A DNA stretch of 64,000 nt, taken from positions 98,432-162,431 of the forward strand of contig BQKZ01000037.1 of assembly GCA_036244855.1 (NCBI GenBank). Direction: 5' to 3'. The notes below the pieces were generated by a model. That model was not told the origin of the DNA. It saw nothing but the letters and a program-made list of their open reading frames with translations, and did not search any database. This document shows, in pieces, positions 13,589 to 25,849 of this stretch (positions are counted from its first letter, which is position 1; each line of letters starts with the position of its first letter). Position numbers and translations under genes: made by a program. Source of the DNA: Temnopleurus reevesii. Taxonomy: Eukaryota > Echinodermata > Echinoidea > Temnopleuroida > Temnopleuridae.

Positions 13589-13765
13589 ATGCCAAAGCGT
13601 AAAGAGAGTAGCCAAACAAGCAGCGATGGTGGTGGTGAATATTTTAAGTGTTGTAAATTTTCATGGCTAAAAATTTGTTGCGAATTGCAAGAGGGTTCTC
13701 AAAAGTGCCTATTTTGTTGCAGGCTTAAGAAAATGTTTCAAAGTCTGTTTTCTTTTCAAAGATGA
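13589..13765 (+). CDS. Possible small cysteine-rich ORF (58 aa), unsupported
   Basis: An ATG with A at -3 opens a 58-codon frame ending in TGA. The product starts MPKRKESSQT, is basic at the N-terminus, and has cysteines at residues 21, 22, 30, 31, 40, 43 and 44 (CC-x7-CC-x8-C-x2-CC) followed by a basic RLKK. I do not recognise a family. No clear splice acceptor, signal peptide or promoter element is seen. In DNA of this composition dozens of frames this long are expected by chance, so only the cysteine pattern and the start context favour it. It lies on the strand opposite the putative 15.3/36.3 kb gene, about 1.5 kb beyond its internal exon. Confidence 0.15.
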   Translation: MPKRKESSQTSSDGGGEYFKCCKFSWLKICCELQEGSQKCLFCCRLKKMFQSLFSFQR

Positions 13766-15290
13766 CTGGGAAAACTAGTTTCCTCTAATGTGCACACCAA
13801 AAATAAGTTTACCCACACAGAAATGCATAATTCTCATCTGCTGTCAAAACCTTCATCTTCCTTTAAGGGTTAGATCTTATAAAGGGAAACTTAATCAAGC
13901 CCCGTACATCTTAAAATAGTGGCACATGACATGTTTTTAGAACCTGTGGATGCTGTAGATCTTGCGCCTCAAACAAGGTAGGGTTCGTCTCATATCTTCC
14001 CGTCGTTTCAAATCCCCGGTCACACATTCATTAAGCAAGCAAACTAGCAATTTGTAAATTGAAGTTCACCTGCAACAATTCTTAAAGTCAAAAGGAGCTT
14101 GAACTTTCGATCCAAGCAGAATCTTAAATCACATAAGCAAAATGACAAGGAAATTAGGTGACCACACAAGTGTACAGAAAAAGCTAAACAAGGGCGTGAA
14201 ACAATTTTGGGTCAATAGAATGTATTACGCTAGAATGTGATGAGGTGCTCAAAGTTCGTTGAATACCAGGCATTGCTTTACTTTGGGTTTCTAAAGTTTC
14301 TAATATCTAGTTTGGCTTATTACGAGTTGTTGCAAACAAAAATGTACCACAAACTTTGTAAAATAAAAATAGTCATGAAAAATCCCTTATTTCATAATGG
14401 GGTGACCAACTGCGCAAGTCATGTGAATGAATTATAGATTATTCAAAACCTGGACCAACAATATACACATCTCAACGAAGAGTCCTTTACTCAAACTCGA
14501 ACCATCAAGCCAGAATGTCACCTTCTTAAATTGCATCCGATTACAAGCACACGCAACAGGTAAATAATCAATACTGTGACAGGGACTAAACCATCCTCAA
14601 TCCTCACCCTGCGACTATTTTCAGCTCGGGTCTCCCAACTTTCTGATTGCTCTGACCTTTTTCTCAGGAAATATAATTTCTACCGTTCCACTGATTGTTT
14701 CCAAAATTAATCGCAATGCGCCCACAGCGAAGGCGATACTGGATTTCATGTTGCGCATGTATAATTTCATCAAATAAACAACCTACAACTGAACTGTCTT
14801 CGCCTTCTTCTATTTCACTTTTCAGGGAGTTGAAATGAATCGTCATGATGCTTGTGAACTTTGAAGCTTGTTAGAAATGTTCAAAAATAGGCTGTGGAAA
14901 TGGAATTAAATTATCAAGAAATCAAAAATGACTTATTCAACTTGGAGCAATTAAGAGAGGCCATACTAGACTTTTCACATTTTAGCTGAGCTAAACCTAA
15001 CCCAAGTCAAAGGAAAAACGTGTGTCAAATGCTGCCCCATAGACTGGCCCTAATGCCCAGTGAAATAACTCTTCAGATGATATTTCTTCATTTCATTCTT
15101 CTCCCATTTCTCTTACCTGAATTATACCATTAAAACTATCAAACTTGACAAAAACATTAACAATTTTGAGAGTGTGAGCCAATGTTCCAATCTATGGGTC
15201 ACTACAAGATATCCTAGAGGAAAGAATGAAAGCAAGAAAAATAAAGCACTGATGATCTAGAGTTCTGAGAAATCAGAAAAACAGAAATGT
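13766..15290. other. Non-coding; downstream intron of the minus-strand gene
   Basis: On the minus strand this follows the exon donor at 15296. The next exon would need to accept phase 1. I found no acceptor plus coding block that convinces me. A patch at 14664-14846 (minus) reads an acidic then mixed 60-residue frame with raised CpG but lacks a good acceptor. Confidence 0.45.
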
Positions 15291-15296
15291 AATTAC

Positions 15297-15866
15297 CTCC
15301 TTGCTGCATATTGTAGTTCATAGAAACCGTGGGATCCATTTTTGACGGTTGTAAAAGCTCTTTGAGAGCTGGTTTACGAGCGAGTTCTTCTTGCGCTTTA
15401 CGGTGGAACACTGATCCTGCGGTTTGCGTCGGAGGAGTAGCGAACACCGTTGGAATGCTTGACGAACGAGAGATGCCCGAACCGGAGGGCAACGATGACA
15501 GCGGCGGCAACGTCGATGAAGATGACGGTGTCGAGGACCCGCTTGGCAGGTTGTGCCCGAGATGCGGCGACGTAGGCGGAGGAAAGACGTGGAACGACGA
15601 CGATGATGATGATGGTGATGGCGATGGTGAGGCGGTGGATGATGAGCGCGGTGCCTTCTTTTCTATCTTAAACTTAATGTGCGCCCAGTTGCTTGGTGGT
15701 GGGCTACCTAAGGAGGATGATGCCGACGGTGAAGGCGATGGCGATGATGATATCGACGGTGATGATGGTGGTATTAATAAAGTTGGTTTTATAGCTGACG
15801 ATGTGGAAGGTGTGCAAGACACTTGGGGCTTGATGTCATCTTGTTCCGTCGACAATTCGTTGGATG
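15297..15866 (-). CDS. Internal coding exon, Ser/Pro-rich protein with LxxLL motif
   Basis: The minus-strand exon is bounded by a strong acceptor (pyrimidine-rich TTTCTTTCTGCTCTCATCC then TTTGCAG, last base 15867) and a donor (GGAG, then GTAATT from 15296). It is 570 nt, phase 1 at both ends, and encodes 189 full codons without a stop. G+C rises sharply inside and falls outside. The product begins SNELSTEQDDIKP. It then has long Ser/Pro runs (about residues 33-58 and 75-125), one ordered-looking patch near residues 59-71 (NWAHIKFKIEKK), and a charged C-terminal part with LKELL (residues 167-171; bases 15352-15366). It reads like a disordered activation or co-regulator region; LxxLL is the known nuclear-receptor-box form, but whether it works that way is inference. 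I do not recognise the protein. The opposite strand is also open (Asp/Gly-rich) because of GATGAT-like composition; the splice sites favour the minus strand. Confidence 0.65.
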
Positions 15867-16439
15867 CTGCAAAGGATGAGAGCAGAAAGAAAAGAAAATG
15901 CGGTTAGGATTATTTGCCAAATTTTATACAAAATTCCAAAAATACGGGTGGTGGTAATATACTCTTTTTCAAAATGATTTAATTTGTCCAATGGGCATCC
16001 TTTATCAGTATGGGGTTGAACAGATGGAAAATCTAGACAGTTTTTCTTTAAATTGGGGTAAGATGTCACATACTCATTTGGAGGAAACTAATATATGGTT
16101 CTCTGAATCAGAGTGAAAAAATTGCCGCATCTACATAACTGTTCAGAGTTCTTTTACTCCACAGGGCAAAAGATTGCAATTTTCAAATTTAACTGTGTTT
16201 TTTTAATCTATTACACTAAAAAGAGGTGAATAAAAGTGTAAACCTTTCTTGAAACATAGCTTGACAGTGTATCAATCTAGCCCTATAGATATCTTTAAAC
16301 AGAGGGATATTTCTTTTCATGGTGTTACTTTTGTTACATGGTAATGGTCAACCAGACAACGAAATGAAAAAGAACCGCAAACTCACAAATTAGTATTCAC
16401 TCTCTTCCCTAATATCCCCAATTTCTATTTCACTTCAGA

Positions 16440-16760
16440 TATATGTTTCATCTGACCTCAAAGTATTATATTTCCCCCTACAGCCAGAAAACGATGAAAT
16501 ATAAATACGACTGGTGTGGTAAAGTACCAGCAGACACTGTCCAATTCCGCAGAGAGAACGGGAGACGGGCGAGGGGGGGGGAGAGAGAATGGTCTCATCT
16601 CGCCAGGAATATGGGTCGGGTTGATGAACCCATCTTCAACTTGAGAAGAACAAACAATATGGAAAGCCGGTGGACGGTACCGGAGAATGGGACACAAACA
16701 AGTTGGTGTGAGCGAAGCTTGCCATCACATCATTACTGCGTGGAAGCATGTATGATGTAG
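16440..16760. other. CpG-rich patch, exon or regulatory candidate
   Basis: G+C and CpG rise between about 16500 and 16740 in otherwise AT-rich DNA. On the plus strand a good acceptor-like sequence (TATATTTCCCCCTACAG, ending 16482) opens a frame to TAG/TGA near 16760, with a donor-like GTAAAG at about 16519. The translated sequence is basic and shows no family. The patch lies about 0.6 kb 5' of the minus-strand exon at 15866, so an internal promoter of that gene is an alternative reading. Neither is shown. Confidence 0.25.
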
Positions 16761-18337
16761 GTGAATAGACTCTTACTTATCAATATGATGCCGTTTCCAA
16801 TCCTATTCATGGTGTTATAACCCTTTGATTACTAAAATCTGTAATTGTCATAGACTATGTGCGAGGACTTCCCTGTTCCAGTAGTCAATATGTTAATTTC
16901 TTTAAAATAGGAGTTCATAACCACTTGATACACTAAACAAAGGAGAAGTGAATGAGTGAAGAAGATTTTTATACCGAAATGCAAAACCATCACATCCATT
17001 CTATTAAAGCTACCTTTACATATGCCACACTATCTTAGTGATGAAGTGATGAAGCAACTGTGTAGCTGACAGAAAACAACCTTCTTTCTTATAAAAAAAA
17101 AAGAAGACGAGAAAACAAAAGTTGAAAGCTTTAAGCTTTAACATAATTTCAAGCTCTAGATGGCAAATCTCATTCCTTACTTTTTGAGTTATGTCTGCTA
17201 GCTGTGACGTCATGGAGGGGCGATAACTCAGAAATAAGCTCTCTGAATCTCCATGATGTAGAAAATGATACTTCATCCTTTTTTCTTTTTCAAATATCTC
17301 TAGTAATCCCAATCCCCACACACATGATAATTGCAGAGTATCTTACCCCAATACAACATAGCAGTTGCTCAAACCCGTTTCACAGTCCATTACATACATC
17401 AAAAATTACAGATAGCCCAATATGTAGAACTATCACATTCCAATGGAAAAAAATTGATGCAGTATCAAGGTGGTATCAAGGTGTCTTGTAGCATAATTAG
17501 GTACTCCAGACAGCTACTAAGCTACACCTAGTCCATTTTATCCTCTAGTTCGGATTTAGTATAATTCTTTGTTTAGAATCCAGACGAAAAGCCTCGAGGG
17601 GATGTCTGGCAACATTTTGCAGACTTACTGAAATTAATCTCTGGATCTGTAAATGACAGAGAGAATAAGTTGTCATAGAATTGGGTAAAAAATTACATCA
17701 AATACTGAAAAAAAAATCAGATATTTGGCTTGCGCTAATGCAGTACCCTATTTTTCAAGAGGTTGAGCCTCCCTCTATTTAAAATGACTCTGGACAATGC
17801 AGATGGGGTTTGTTGAATCCAAAGGTTTATATCCCACAGGAACTTTGATTGCTTTATCGCAAGTCATTTGACTTGAGACAATACAGACTGGATTTCATGA
17901 ATCTTTATATAATTTGTGAAAAGGGCTCATAAAGCTAAAACCTGGGGATTTTTTAAATAGTTCTGCTCTCGTCTAATATCAAATATAAGTGGTCAAACTT
18001 TGATCACCTACTAATCTAAGCTCCATGACATCATTTAAATAGTAGACACAATCAAATCCAGTCCATTAGCAAACCATCTGAGCTCATACAACACCAATCA
18101 TTTGATTGTAGGAGCAACAACCTTCATGATAGGTCTAACATTCAACTTGATAAGACCGAAACAAGGCGATAGATTCCAACAAGGTTGGGCCACTCTGCAT
18201 AAGGGTTTTCAAATGCTAGCGGGTTTCCGTTCAACATGAGAGATTTCTTGACACTACATGAGGTCTGGTCTAGGCAGGAAACACCAAGATTTCCTCCTGT
18301 GTTCATGCTCCTATTTACAGCCATCTTTGGACCTTTA

Positions 18338-18350
18338 CCCCCCAAAAAAA
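18338..18350. repeat. C-run joined to A-run
   Basis: Six C directly followed by seven A. It is the shortest of five such junctions in the window. Confidence 0.8.
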
Positions 18351-19398
18351 CAAGATAGAAGAGGAAGGTTGCATGAAACCACTCGTAGCGTCAAGTTTAA
18401 CAACATCTCGTTGGGTCCTATGTCTATATTGCAATGCAACAAGAACAATAATTTAAGAAAGAAGCAGTGAGGATACTTATTCAGGATAAAGGAACCAAAA
18501 TGTCAACAACAAAAATGTGGGGGAGGGGGGGCAAGTACCTAATGTCCAAATACAAAATCAAATTAGATAAGAATCAAAGTCAATTAGTGACCTACATACA
18601 AAGTGAAAGTATAGCAATCAACACTGTTTTTCAGCAATATGAAACATTCTGAAAAAGTGTTTTCAATTAAACTACATTGATATTTGAATCAGCAATTTCT
18701 TCAGCGTTATCCCAAAGTGGTCTCTTTAAGAAGCCTAGCCGATGACTTTATAAATGAACAAGATTGGATCACCCAGAGGCATCAAGTCGACATACACCAG
18801 TCTGTTTTGTTCACCAGTCTGTTCTAGATCTTCTCACTTGCGAGCAGAAGGTCAAGGATTGGCATATATATTTTTTTCTTTCTTTCAATCTATCTTGCAA
18901 GCAGAGCATCTCGTTTGCTCCGTTATTTGGGAGAATACTTCTTTGTTGGAAATGGTGTAATAACAATTTTGGCTCACAAAAGACTATATCATCAAAATTA
19001 TCAGGTGTTTGGTTGAAATGCATTGTCAGGGAAGAATACTCATGAAAATGAAAAAAAGGAAAAGATCCATGGAAATTTATTGTCCTTTTAGTTCTGGTCA
19101 AGGTTGTATTTTGTTTCTTTTGTTTATAACTGTCCAAAATAAAACACCCAATCACAAAGAAAACCATATCCAAAAGTACGAGGATGAATCCAGGCATAGG
19201 CCATAGATAAAAACCTATTCTTGTAACTTCTACAAATTGACACCAATGAAATATTGCAAACTAGGACACAATTAATGGGTAGATTTTGCCAACAAAATTC
19301 ATTACCCTTAACAAAAATTGTCAGGTCATATCAATACAGTAGTATGGTAACTGATTGTTCTATGGGTTTTCAGAGTCAATATGGAGCTTAAGGTTTAC

Positions 19399-19418
19399 TT
19401 TTTTTTTGGGGGGGGGGG
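19399..19418. repeat. T-run joined to G-run
   Basis: Nine T followed by eleven G, which is a C-run/A-run junction on the minus strand. Confidence 0.9.
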
Positions 19419-20135
19419 ATGATTTCTGAATAAGAACAAAAGTGCAAATAATTGACATTCTGCAATTAAAATTGTAATTGCACATAGGCCTACGTCTCAC
19501 AAGTGCAAAACATTAGCCAATGACAATACAGCTTACCTTTGATATACAAAATGATAATACGTAGACCTATACATTAGTCAATTTCTGTACCTAATATACA
19601 ATTACATACATCTGTGTAATGGCAAGTTGACTCAAAGCAAATGTTAGCGGAAGAGAACAGTAGGAAAGTAAATGCAATCAATGGAGATCCGTACAACCTT
19701 TCCCTCTCTCTTTTTGCCTTGAACCAGAGAGTACTCATAACATTTAGTGATTGAATTGTACACATTTCCTCGACCAATTACAATTTACGTTATCACATAA
19801 ATAAATAACGCAGCCTTGACCCCAGTCATCACGCTGACAAATTCACTCCTTTTTCTCTCTTCCTCTCTGCCACGCACATATCACCGGCACAAATAGTACG
19901 ATCCTCTCACTAATCAAGTCCCTGTTGCATCAAAACTTATTACCAAAGGCCAACTTTTGCTCTGCCTTTGAACAGCTAAAATGGTATATCTAATACGACT
20001 TACATTTAAGTAAACTTTGAAGATCTTAACGAGCTGTTCTCCAGGAAAAACGTTTTTAGGTTCATGTTCAATTTGTAGGCCTATATAATTCTGGCAGGGG
20101 GCGTAAGAATCTCTGGAACCATGCATCCCTCTTGA

Positions 20136-20165
20136 CCCCCCCCCCCCCCCCCCCAAAAAAAAAAA
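20136..20165. repeat. C-run joined to A-run
   Basis: About nineteen C followed by eleven A with no base between. The longest of the junctions here and prone to length errors in sequencing. Confidence 0.9.
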
Positions 20166-21944
20166 GGTCACAGTTAGCTAGTTTCAGCATCAAGAAATAA
20201 TCCCTCATCACCCCAAAAAAATCCCTATCCATAGTTCATGTGGATTGTTTGGGGACTATTGTTCCAAAATCTCAACATATCTGTCTTCTGTATTTGAGCC
20301 CAATTTCTTATAAATATCAATTTTATGTTACAAAGGTATATAATCACTCAAGAGCATTTAGTTACAAAAATACTGAATTTACATATCTACAGATTACACT
20401 TTTCTTATTCTTTTCTGAAAAAATATGTAACATCACTGCAGTATACGTGTATAAATATATATTTCACAAAAAGATTGACTCAAAGTGAGCAAGTCAGTAT
20501 TTGCCATGGATGCCTGCAGCGAAGTTGTGACCTAGCATCACATATTCCATAATATTAGTTACAAAAATCAATGGATTTTGATCAATAGAGAGCAAGATCG
20601 CAATTAATTTTGCAATAAATCATCGGTCCTACATTCTATTCATGTTCTGTTTTGTGTAACAGGGCACCCCATATGAGGTGAATCATTCTATTTCGGGCGA
20701 AACCAGTTTGGACTGGAAAGGGGAGTGAAGAGTGGGAAGCTAAAGCGCGGCTTATAAATAACCTCTAGTGCAGGTCGACTAATTCATATCCTAACAAATT
20801 GATATCATAAGATAAAGCCCCCCACTCCCAAACATAAAACAGGAATTATTTAAACCAATCTAATCAAATTAAATATTTGGTTCATTTTAATTTTCTTCTT
20901 AATTTTTCAAATACATGTAAATAGGAAGATATACACATCAAGTATGAGAAAAGCTTGGAAGTAAATATTGTGATTTTAGTTGATTTTCTTTAAAAAGACA
21001 CCCATTTAAAAAAAGAAAGAAATACTAGTTTAGGAAATTAAAAAAGGTGGAAAAAAGAAAAGCTTGGATGGATAATTCTTTTGTCAACTAGACCAATCAG
21101 GTACTGTAGAATGATGGTTGTTGGATTGTCAACTTTCTCTGTCATTCAAATAGTGAAACTTACAGCTTCAAATAATACTTAAATTAATCATAACTAGTAT
21201 TGTAATACCCTGGTATTAGGAATGCCATTTTGAAAGGAAATGGTCCAAGGGTACACTAAATTGCTCATCATATATCAGGGGTACTAATTCATGACCTATT
21301 AAGTTGATTTAATAGCAAAGTTTATTAGAGCTAAAAGTTCTGGTAAAACAAATTTACTTTCATAAGAAAATAGAAATACAAATGTATTTTTCAAAACTAT
21401 ATGTGGCCCCATAGACAAGTAAGACTCAGCCAATTTTATGATTTGTAGAAAGTGGAAAAATCTGTAATATTCAGAAAGCCAAGGTTCATTGTAAATTGTA
21501 CATCATATTATTGAAGGAAAATTTATTTCAAACAAGCAACAATAGGGTAACACAATGTAAAATGGCTGTCAATAATTACATATTGAATTATGTTACTTTC
21601 TAATTTATATCATATTTTCTTATGATGAGAACATTGCAATAATGAAACAGGAATATCAGCAGAACAATTGACTCTCCAAGCTTATTTGGTCTCAAATTGA
21701 ATTATACCCTTGCTTCGAGGGGGGGGGGGGCAAGGTCGAAAAAGTGAATAATTCTAAGATTGCATGAGCTCAGTTCCTTTCAGGCACGAACCTCTATGGG
21801 AGGTGGATAGTTCATAGGGTTCATGAAATTGATGCTTACATTGAAAGATAGTCAACACGGCAGGATCTGATATTAAGCGTATTGGCTTATAATTGTTATA
21901 TAGGTTTTTCTGTATATTCTGTTGTGTATTTTTTTAAAAACTTT

Positions 21945-22040
21945 GTTGTTGTTGTTATTGCAGTAGTTGTGGTTGTGGTTGTGCTGGCTGTTGTTGTTGT
22001 TGTTGTTGCTGTCGTGGTTGTTGTCATTGTTGTTTGCTTA
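21945..22040. repeat. GTT trinucleotide microsatellite
   Basis: GTT/GTG-type triplets with interruptions, giving a spurious Val-rich frame. Confidence 0.9.
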
Positions 22041-22099
22041 TTGGACAATTTAATTAAGAAATGTTCACTGTGATATTACCAATAGGGGCAGTTTGTAAA

Positions 22100-23980
22100 T
22101 AAAGTTTCTTTTACATTTGAGGGCTAAGAATGATATAAAAAAAAATGTTACAAATCAGACCTTCATCATGCGTGACAAATTAATCCACGCAGACCACTAC
22201 ATGGCAGGACTAAGCGTGCTCTAAATCCTATTTCCACAAAATGCATTCAGTCTTTGTGACCTCAGCAGTGAATTCACAAGAATTAGCCTAAAACCTCAGC
22301 ATGATCAAGGTCATGGTCAACTATTCTTCATTCAGACACTCTATATTATTTCCTAGTTGATCGGTATACTTTGAAAATAATATACGAATAATTAGAATAC
22401 AACGGAAAGCAGTTGTGCTCTGTATTTCACTGCTACTATTAGACAAGGGACTTTTGACAAGCTTTTTCAAGTTTTCAGAAATTACTGCTCTGTGCTTGAT
22501 CAGAGACTAAGCACTCACTCAAGCCCAACTAATTAGAGTGACCATTCAGTGTGTTCAATGTCAACCTGAACTATACATATTAAATACAGTCATAGTTCAC
22601 TCTATACAAAGTATAAAAAAAGACTGACACAAATATGCGTAGTCAGAAATATACCTATACCTACATGATTTTTCAATGTGGATATTTTTTCATTTGTCAA
22701 TCTATTCAAAAGATGAGACCAGGTTGGCCGATACCAACTTGGCCAATTTCAAGTTTCCAGCAAAATGAAAAGTGCCTCCAAATGAATCATGTACAAACGA
22801 TGGCTGCATTTATGTTCTTCATTTTTCTTGAGCTACCTTGAATGGGCATGCACCAATATTAATGAATGATGAATTAGCAGAAGATGCTGAATCTACTTGA
22901 AGAATTTTATCTAAGGACAAAGATAACAAAAGAGATCCTAGTGGACTTGTCAATAAACAATTAATAGTATCAGGTGATTAAGACAAATAGTAGAATTTCA
23001 ACATTAGTTTGAATATATTGAGGTAAAGGTAATGTAAATATTATGGGATTCTATTTTATCAATAATATTCTCATGATAAAATGAAATCAAACCATCAACG
23101 AAACATAATGCAAACTATTTTGCACCAACAAATGGTGAAAATCAATCAATTACAAAAAAAATGCTGAATAAATTCATTTATTTTAAAATGATTCAGAGAT
23201 TACCATCAAGAAGAACTCCATAAAATCGAACCTATATTTCAGCAAGATTGGAACTATGCCAACAGCATATTTGTTAAAATATTTTTGTATTTTCAGTTAT
23301 CTGCGAAACTTTGATAGGTGGCTATAAGAGGGACTATTTAATTTTTCTCTGAACAGGCAGACCTCGCTGAAGCTTGAAACTAGTAAAAAATGATTGACAT
23401 TTGATTTGTGGAGTGATGTGCATGAGCTCCCCTGTCAATCAAACAATTCATTACCATGACTTTGAGAAAAGAGCGGTTCGTATTGATCTGCACAATGTCA
23501 TATTTTCAAGTAAGTTATTTCTTCACATCTGCCCACTTGTAATGCATGGACGACTATTGTCTTTCTATCAAAATGCATACTTTATGTCTTCCATAATTCT
23601 ACACATGAAGGCATACCCAGCCCATGTTCACATGCAAACTGAAAAACACCCAAAAGACGATTAAGTAACGGTATAAATTTGAATCGAATAACTGACTTAC
23701 TGTTCAAGCTAATAGAGAACACATCAAATCAATTTCTCTGACTGTATTTTTCATATTCATATTCGCTATGTCCTGTCACAAGTATATTGTATCGTGTCAT
23801 TCTGTTCAGAATTGTGTAATTCTGTTCCGAATTACAGAGACTGGTCATTTGTTATCGAGTTCCCCTTTGGGATAATAGTCTGACCTCTGTGTTATTGTGT
23901 ATAATAACAGCAGTATATCTATCATTATAAGGAGGAAAACTTGTTTGGTTGATCTCCAATGCCATCTTTATTGGGCACAA
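22100..23980. other. Non-coding stretch
   Basis: No supported exon or recognisable repeat. A GTAAGT near 23509 has no matching upstream coding block. Confidence 0.5.
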
Positions 23981-23988
23981 TTCATATA

Positions 23989-24169
23989 CAGTCAAACCTG
24001 TCTATAATGGCCACTGTCTATAGTGACCACATGTATATATTGGCCACTTAAATCGATTCCTTCCAGTTGAAAATGCATGTTATAGAACCGGTCTATAGAG
24101 GCCACCTGTCTACAGTGGCCACTTTTTCTGTTTCCCTCAGGGTGCGGCCTCTGTAGACAGGTTTGACTG
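23989..24169. mobile_element. Small non-autonomous DNA transposon, pogo/Tigger-like ends
   Basis: The element starts CAGTCAAACCTGTCTA and ends with its exact inverted copy, a 16 bp perfect terminal inverted repeat. It is flanked on both sides by TA (23987-23988, 24170-24171), the target duplication of the Tc1/mariner/pogo group. Length is 181 bp. Inside, a TCTATAGTGGCCAC-like motif occurs about five times in direct array near both ends. There is no transposase, so it would be mobilised in trans. CAGT ends with TA duplications point to pogo/Tigger; the family is inference. Confidence 0.85.
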
Positions 24170-24589
24170 TAGTTTATGAAAAAAATAAGACTTTGAAAGG
24201 TCAAGCAACTTTCAGAGGGTCAGTCAGTGGAGGGCAACCTATTATTTTTCTCCCCTTTTTTTGGAGGGGAGGGGGGGGGAGTGGAGGGGAATAGGGGCCT
24301 TAACAAAAATTGTAAAAAGTCTGTCAAATATCTGCACACTATTCTGGTGTACATTTTTATTATCTGAACAGCAAACTATACTTGGCTTTGTGTTAAAGGT
24401 AGAATACTTCTTTTGCAGCCTAAAATTTGACTTTCAAAGATTGTTGTGTTATGTTGAAGAGTACTAAATGTTAGAACTTATCACCAATCAATTAAGCACA
24501 AAGATTGATCATGATAGGCGCATTTATAGTTATTCCAATAATAATTTTTCTATTCAGGCACCGAACTAATTCACCGTACATTCAAAATT

Positions 24590-24770
24590 CAAAACAGCCG
24601 TTAACCCCTCGTTGACCAATAGCGCAAGAGTCTCTCTCAGTGCGTATTGCGCATGGTGTGGCAGTGTATTGAAGTGCGCAATGTATGTGCTCTTACGTTT
24701 TATGTGTGTGTGTGTGTGGTACCGGAATACGCTAGGAGTATCGCGATACCGCTGGTTTCAAGATAAATTA
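24590..24770. other. CpG-raised patch with short TG repeat
   Basis: Contains several CpGs, two TTGCGC/GTGCGCAAT-like motifs, a short TG run (24703-24718) and TACCGG and ATCGCGAT motifs. No open frame with splice sites. It may be a decayed repeat or a regulatory patch. Confidence 0.3.
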
Positions 24771-25215
24771 TGATAGAATAGATTTTTATTTGAATTAAAT
24801 ATTCTGGACTACATTTGACCAAAATACTTCAGAGAGGTTATTATTTTGGCATATCGGAGGTACACAACAAGTTGTAAGCATAACCGTAATGTGTGAAAAT
24901 GTAGTTTTCTACCTTTAAAGTTACCTCACAAAAATACTATATTATGACCTCAATTCATTTCCAGATCATATTATTGCATAATGAATGAGAAGCACCGGAG
25001 GGGTCTGATACAATAACAAGATTCCTGATGCTGTAACAAGTGCCAGAATTGTAATGGTACCAGCTTTTTTTTGTTTAATTGTTTCACACATTGATATGAA
25101 ATAACTGATGTTATGGTTCCAATAACCTACTTATTAATTCTACATGGTAAATACTAAATTTTATGATTTTGTTTTTCATACTAAGAAAGAACTGGAAAGG
25201 TGTCACTCAACTTAC

Positions 25216-25375
25216 CAGGGGGGTGTTTCATCAAGATTTGTCGCAGCGACAAGGAGTCATTTTCCGACAGTTCCCATAGCAACTGTCAGCGATAGTGCTT
25301 TTCATCCAATCACAATCAAGGAATTTGTCAGTGCTGACTAATTGTCTCTGCGACAAATCTTGAAACAACCCCCTG
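25216..25375. mobile_element. MITE with GGTGTTTCA…TTTGTCGCAG inverted ends
   Basis: The left end CAGGGGGGTGTTTCATCAAG continues to ATTTGTCGCAG. The right end is its inverted copy with a small deletion (CAGGGGGTTGTTTCAAGATT, reading inward). Length is about 160 bp, no coding capacity, and no clear target duplication could be fixed. The middle part contains CCAATCACAATCAAGG-type sequence. Confidence 0.8.
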
Positions 25376-25689
25376 ATCTCCATTTCACATTATCTCTATT
25401 TCTCTTATTTCTACTATTTTATCGGTTCTTTATGTAATCATCTGTTTAATCATTAATCTTTTCATTTATATTTTTTGTATTTTGTCCTTTGTAAATTTCA
25501 TTCATTAATGCATTCATTTTCGGTGGTTCTTGTTTTCTGAAAGCTTAACTAACTATTCATATAAATTTTAAATGCTGAATCTTATTTATTCCATAAAGGC
25601 CACATGGTATTGTCAGTTGCCCTTTCAAATGCAGGACTATATATTAAAATGAATAGTGAAGTGACCAGCATTCATATGCAAATGCTTGC

Positions 25690-25849
25690 GGTGATTAACC
25701 AAGTTGTTCTTAAAGTTACGCACTTTAAGATCGACTGGTATCAATTCTTGCGCTGAATGCGTGTATGATTATGAATTATTACGCACAAGAACTGATACCA
25801 ATCGATCTTAAAGTCGTTCTTAAAGTCTTCCGTATCTTGGTGAAACACC
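25690..25849. mobile_element. MITE related in its ends to the neighbour at 25216
   Basis: Inverted arms share ACTTTAAGATCGAYTGGTAT followed by CARTTCTTGYGC on both sides. The right end read inward starts GGTGTTTCACCAAGAT, close to the GGTGTTTCATCAAGAT of the element 315 bp upstream. The left end is more diverged (GGTGATTAACCAAG). About 160 bp, non-coding. The two probably share one transposase source. Confidence 0.7.

Larger units (their letters stand above)
16800..21940. other. Long-intron sequence, non-coding
   Basis: Would be part of the long intron if exons at 15866 and 36302 belong together. Open frames are short and random-looking. Contains a perfect CRE palindrome (TGACGTCA) at 17205-17212 and several homopolymer junctions listed separately. 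Confidence 0.5.

Noticed and set aside
13960..14030. Second tRNA-like head (TTTCAAATCCCCGG)
   Set aside because: Only a B-box-like match; no A box at proper distance.
15329..15907. Plus-strand 192-codon Asp/Gly-rich frame
   Set aside because: It is antisense to the exon at 15297-15866, whose splice sites fit the minus strand; openness follows from triplet composition.
17205..17212. CRE palindrome TGACGTCA (also at 247-254)
   Set aside because: Single copies far from any supported promoter; too little to call a regulatory site.
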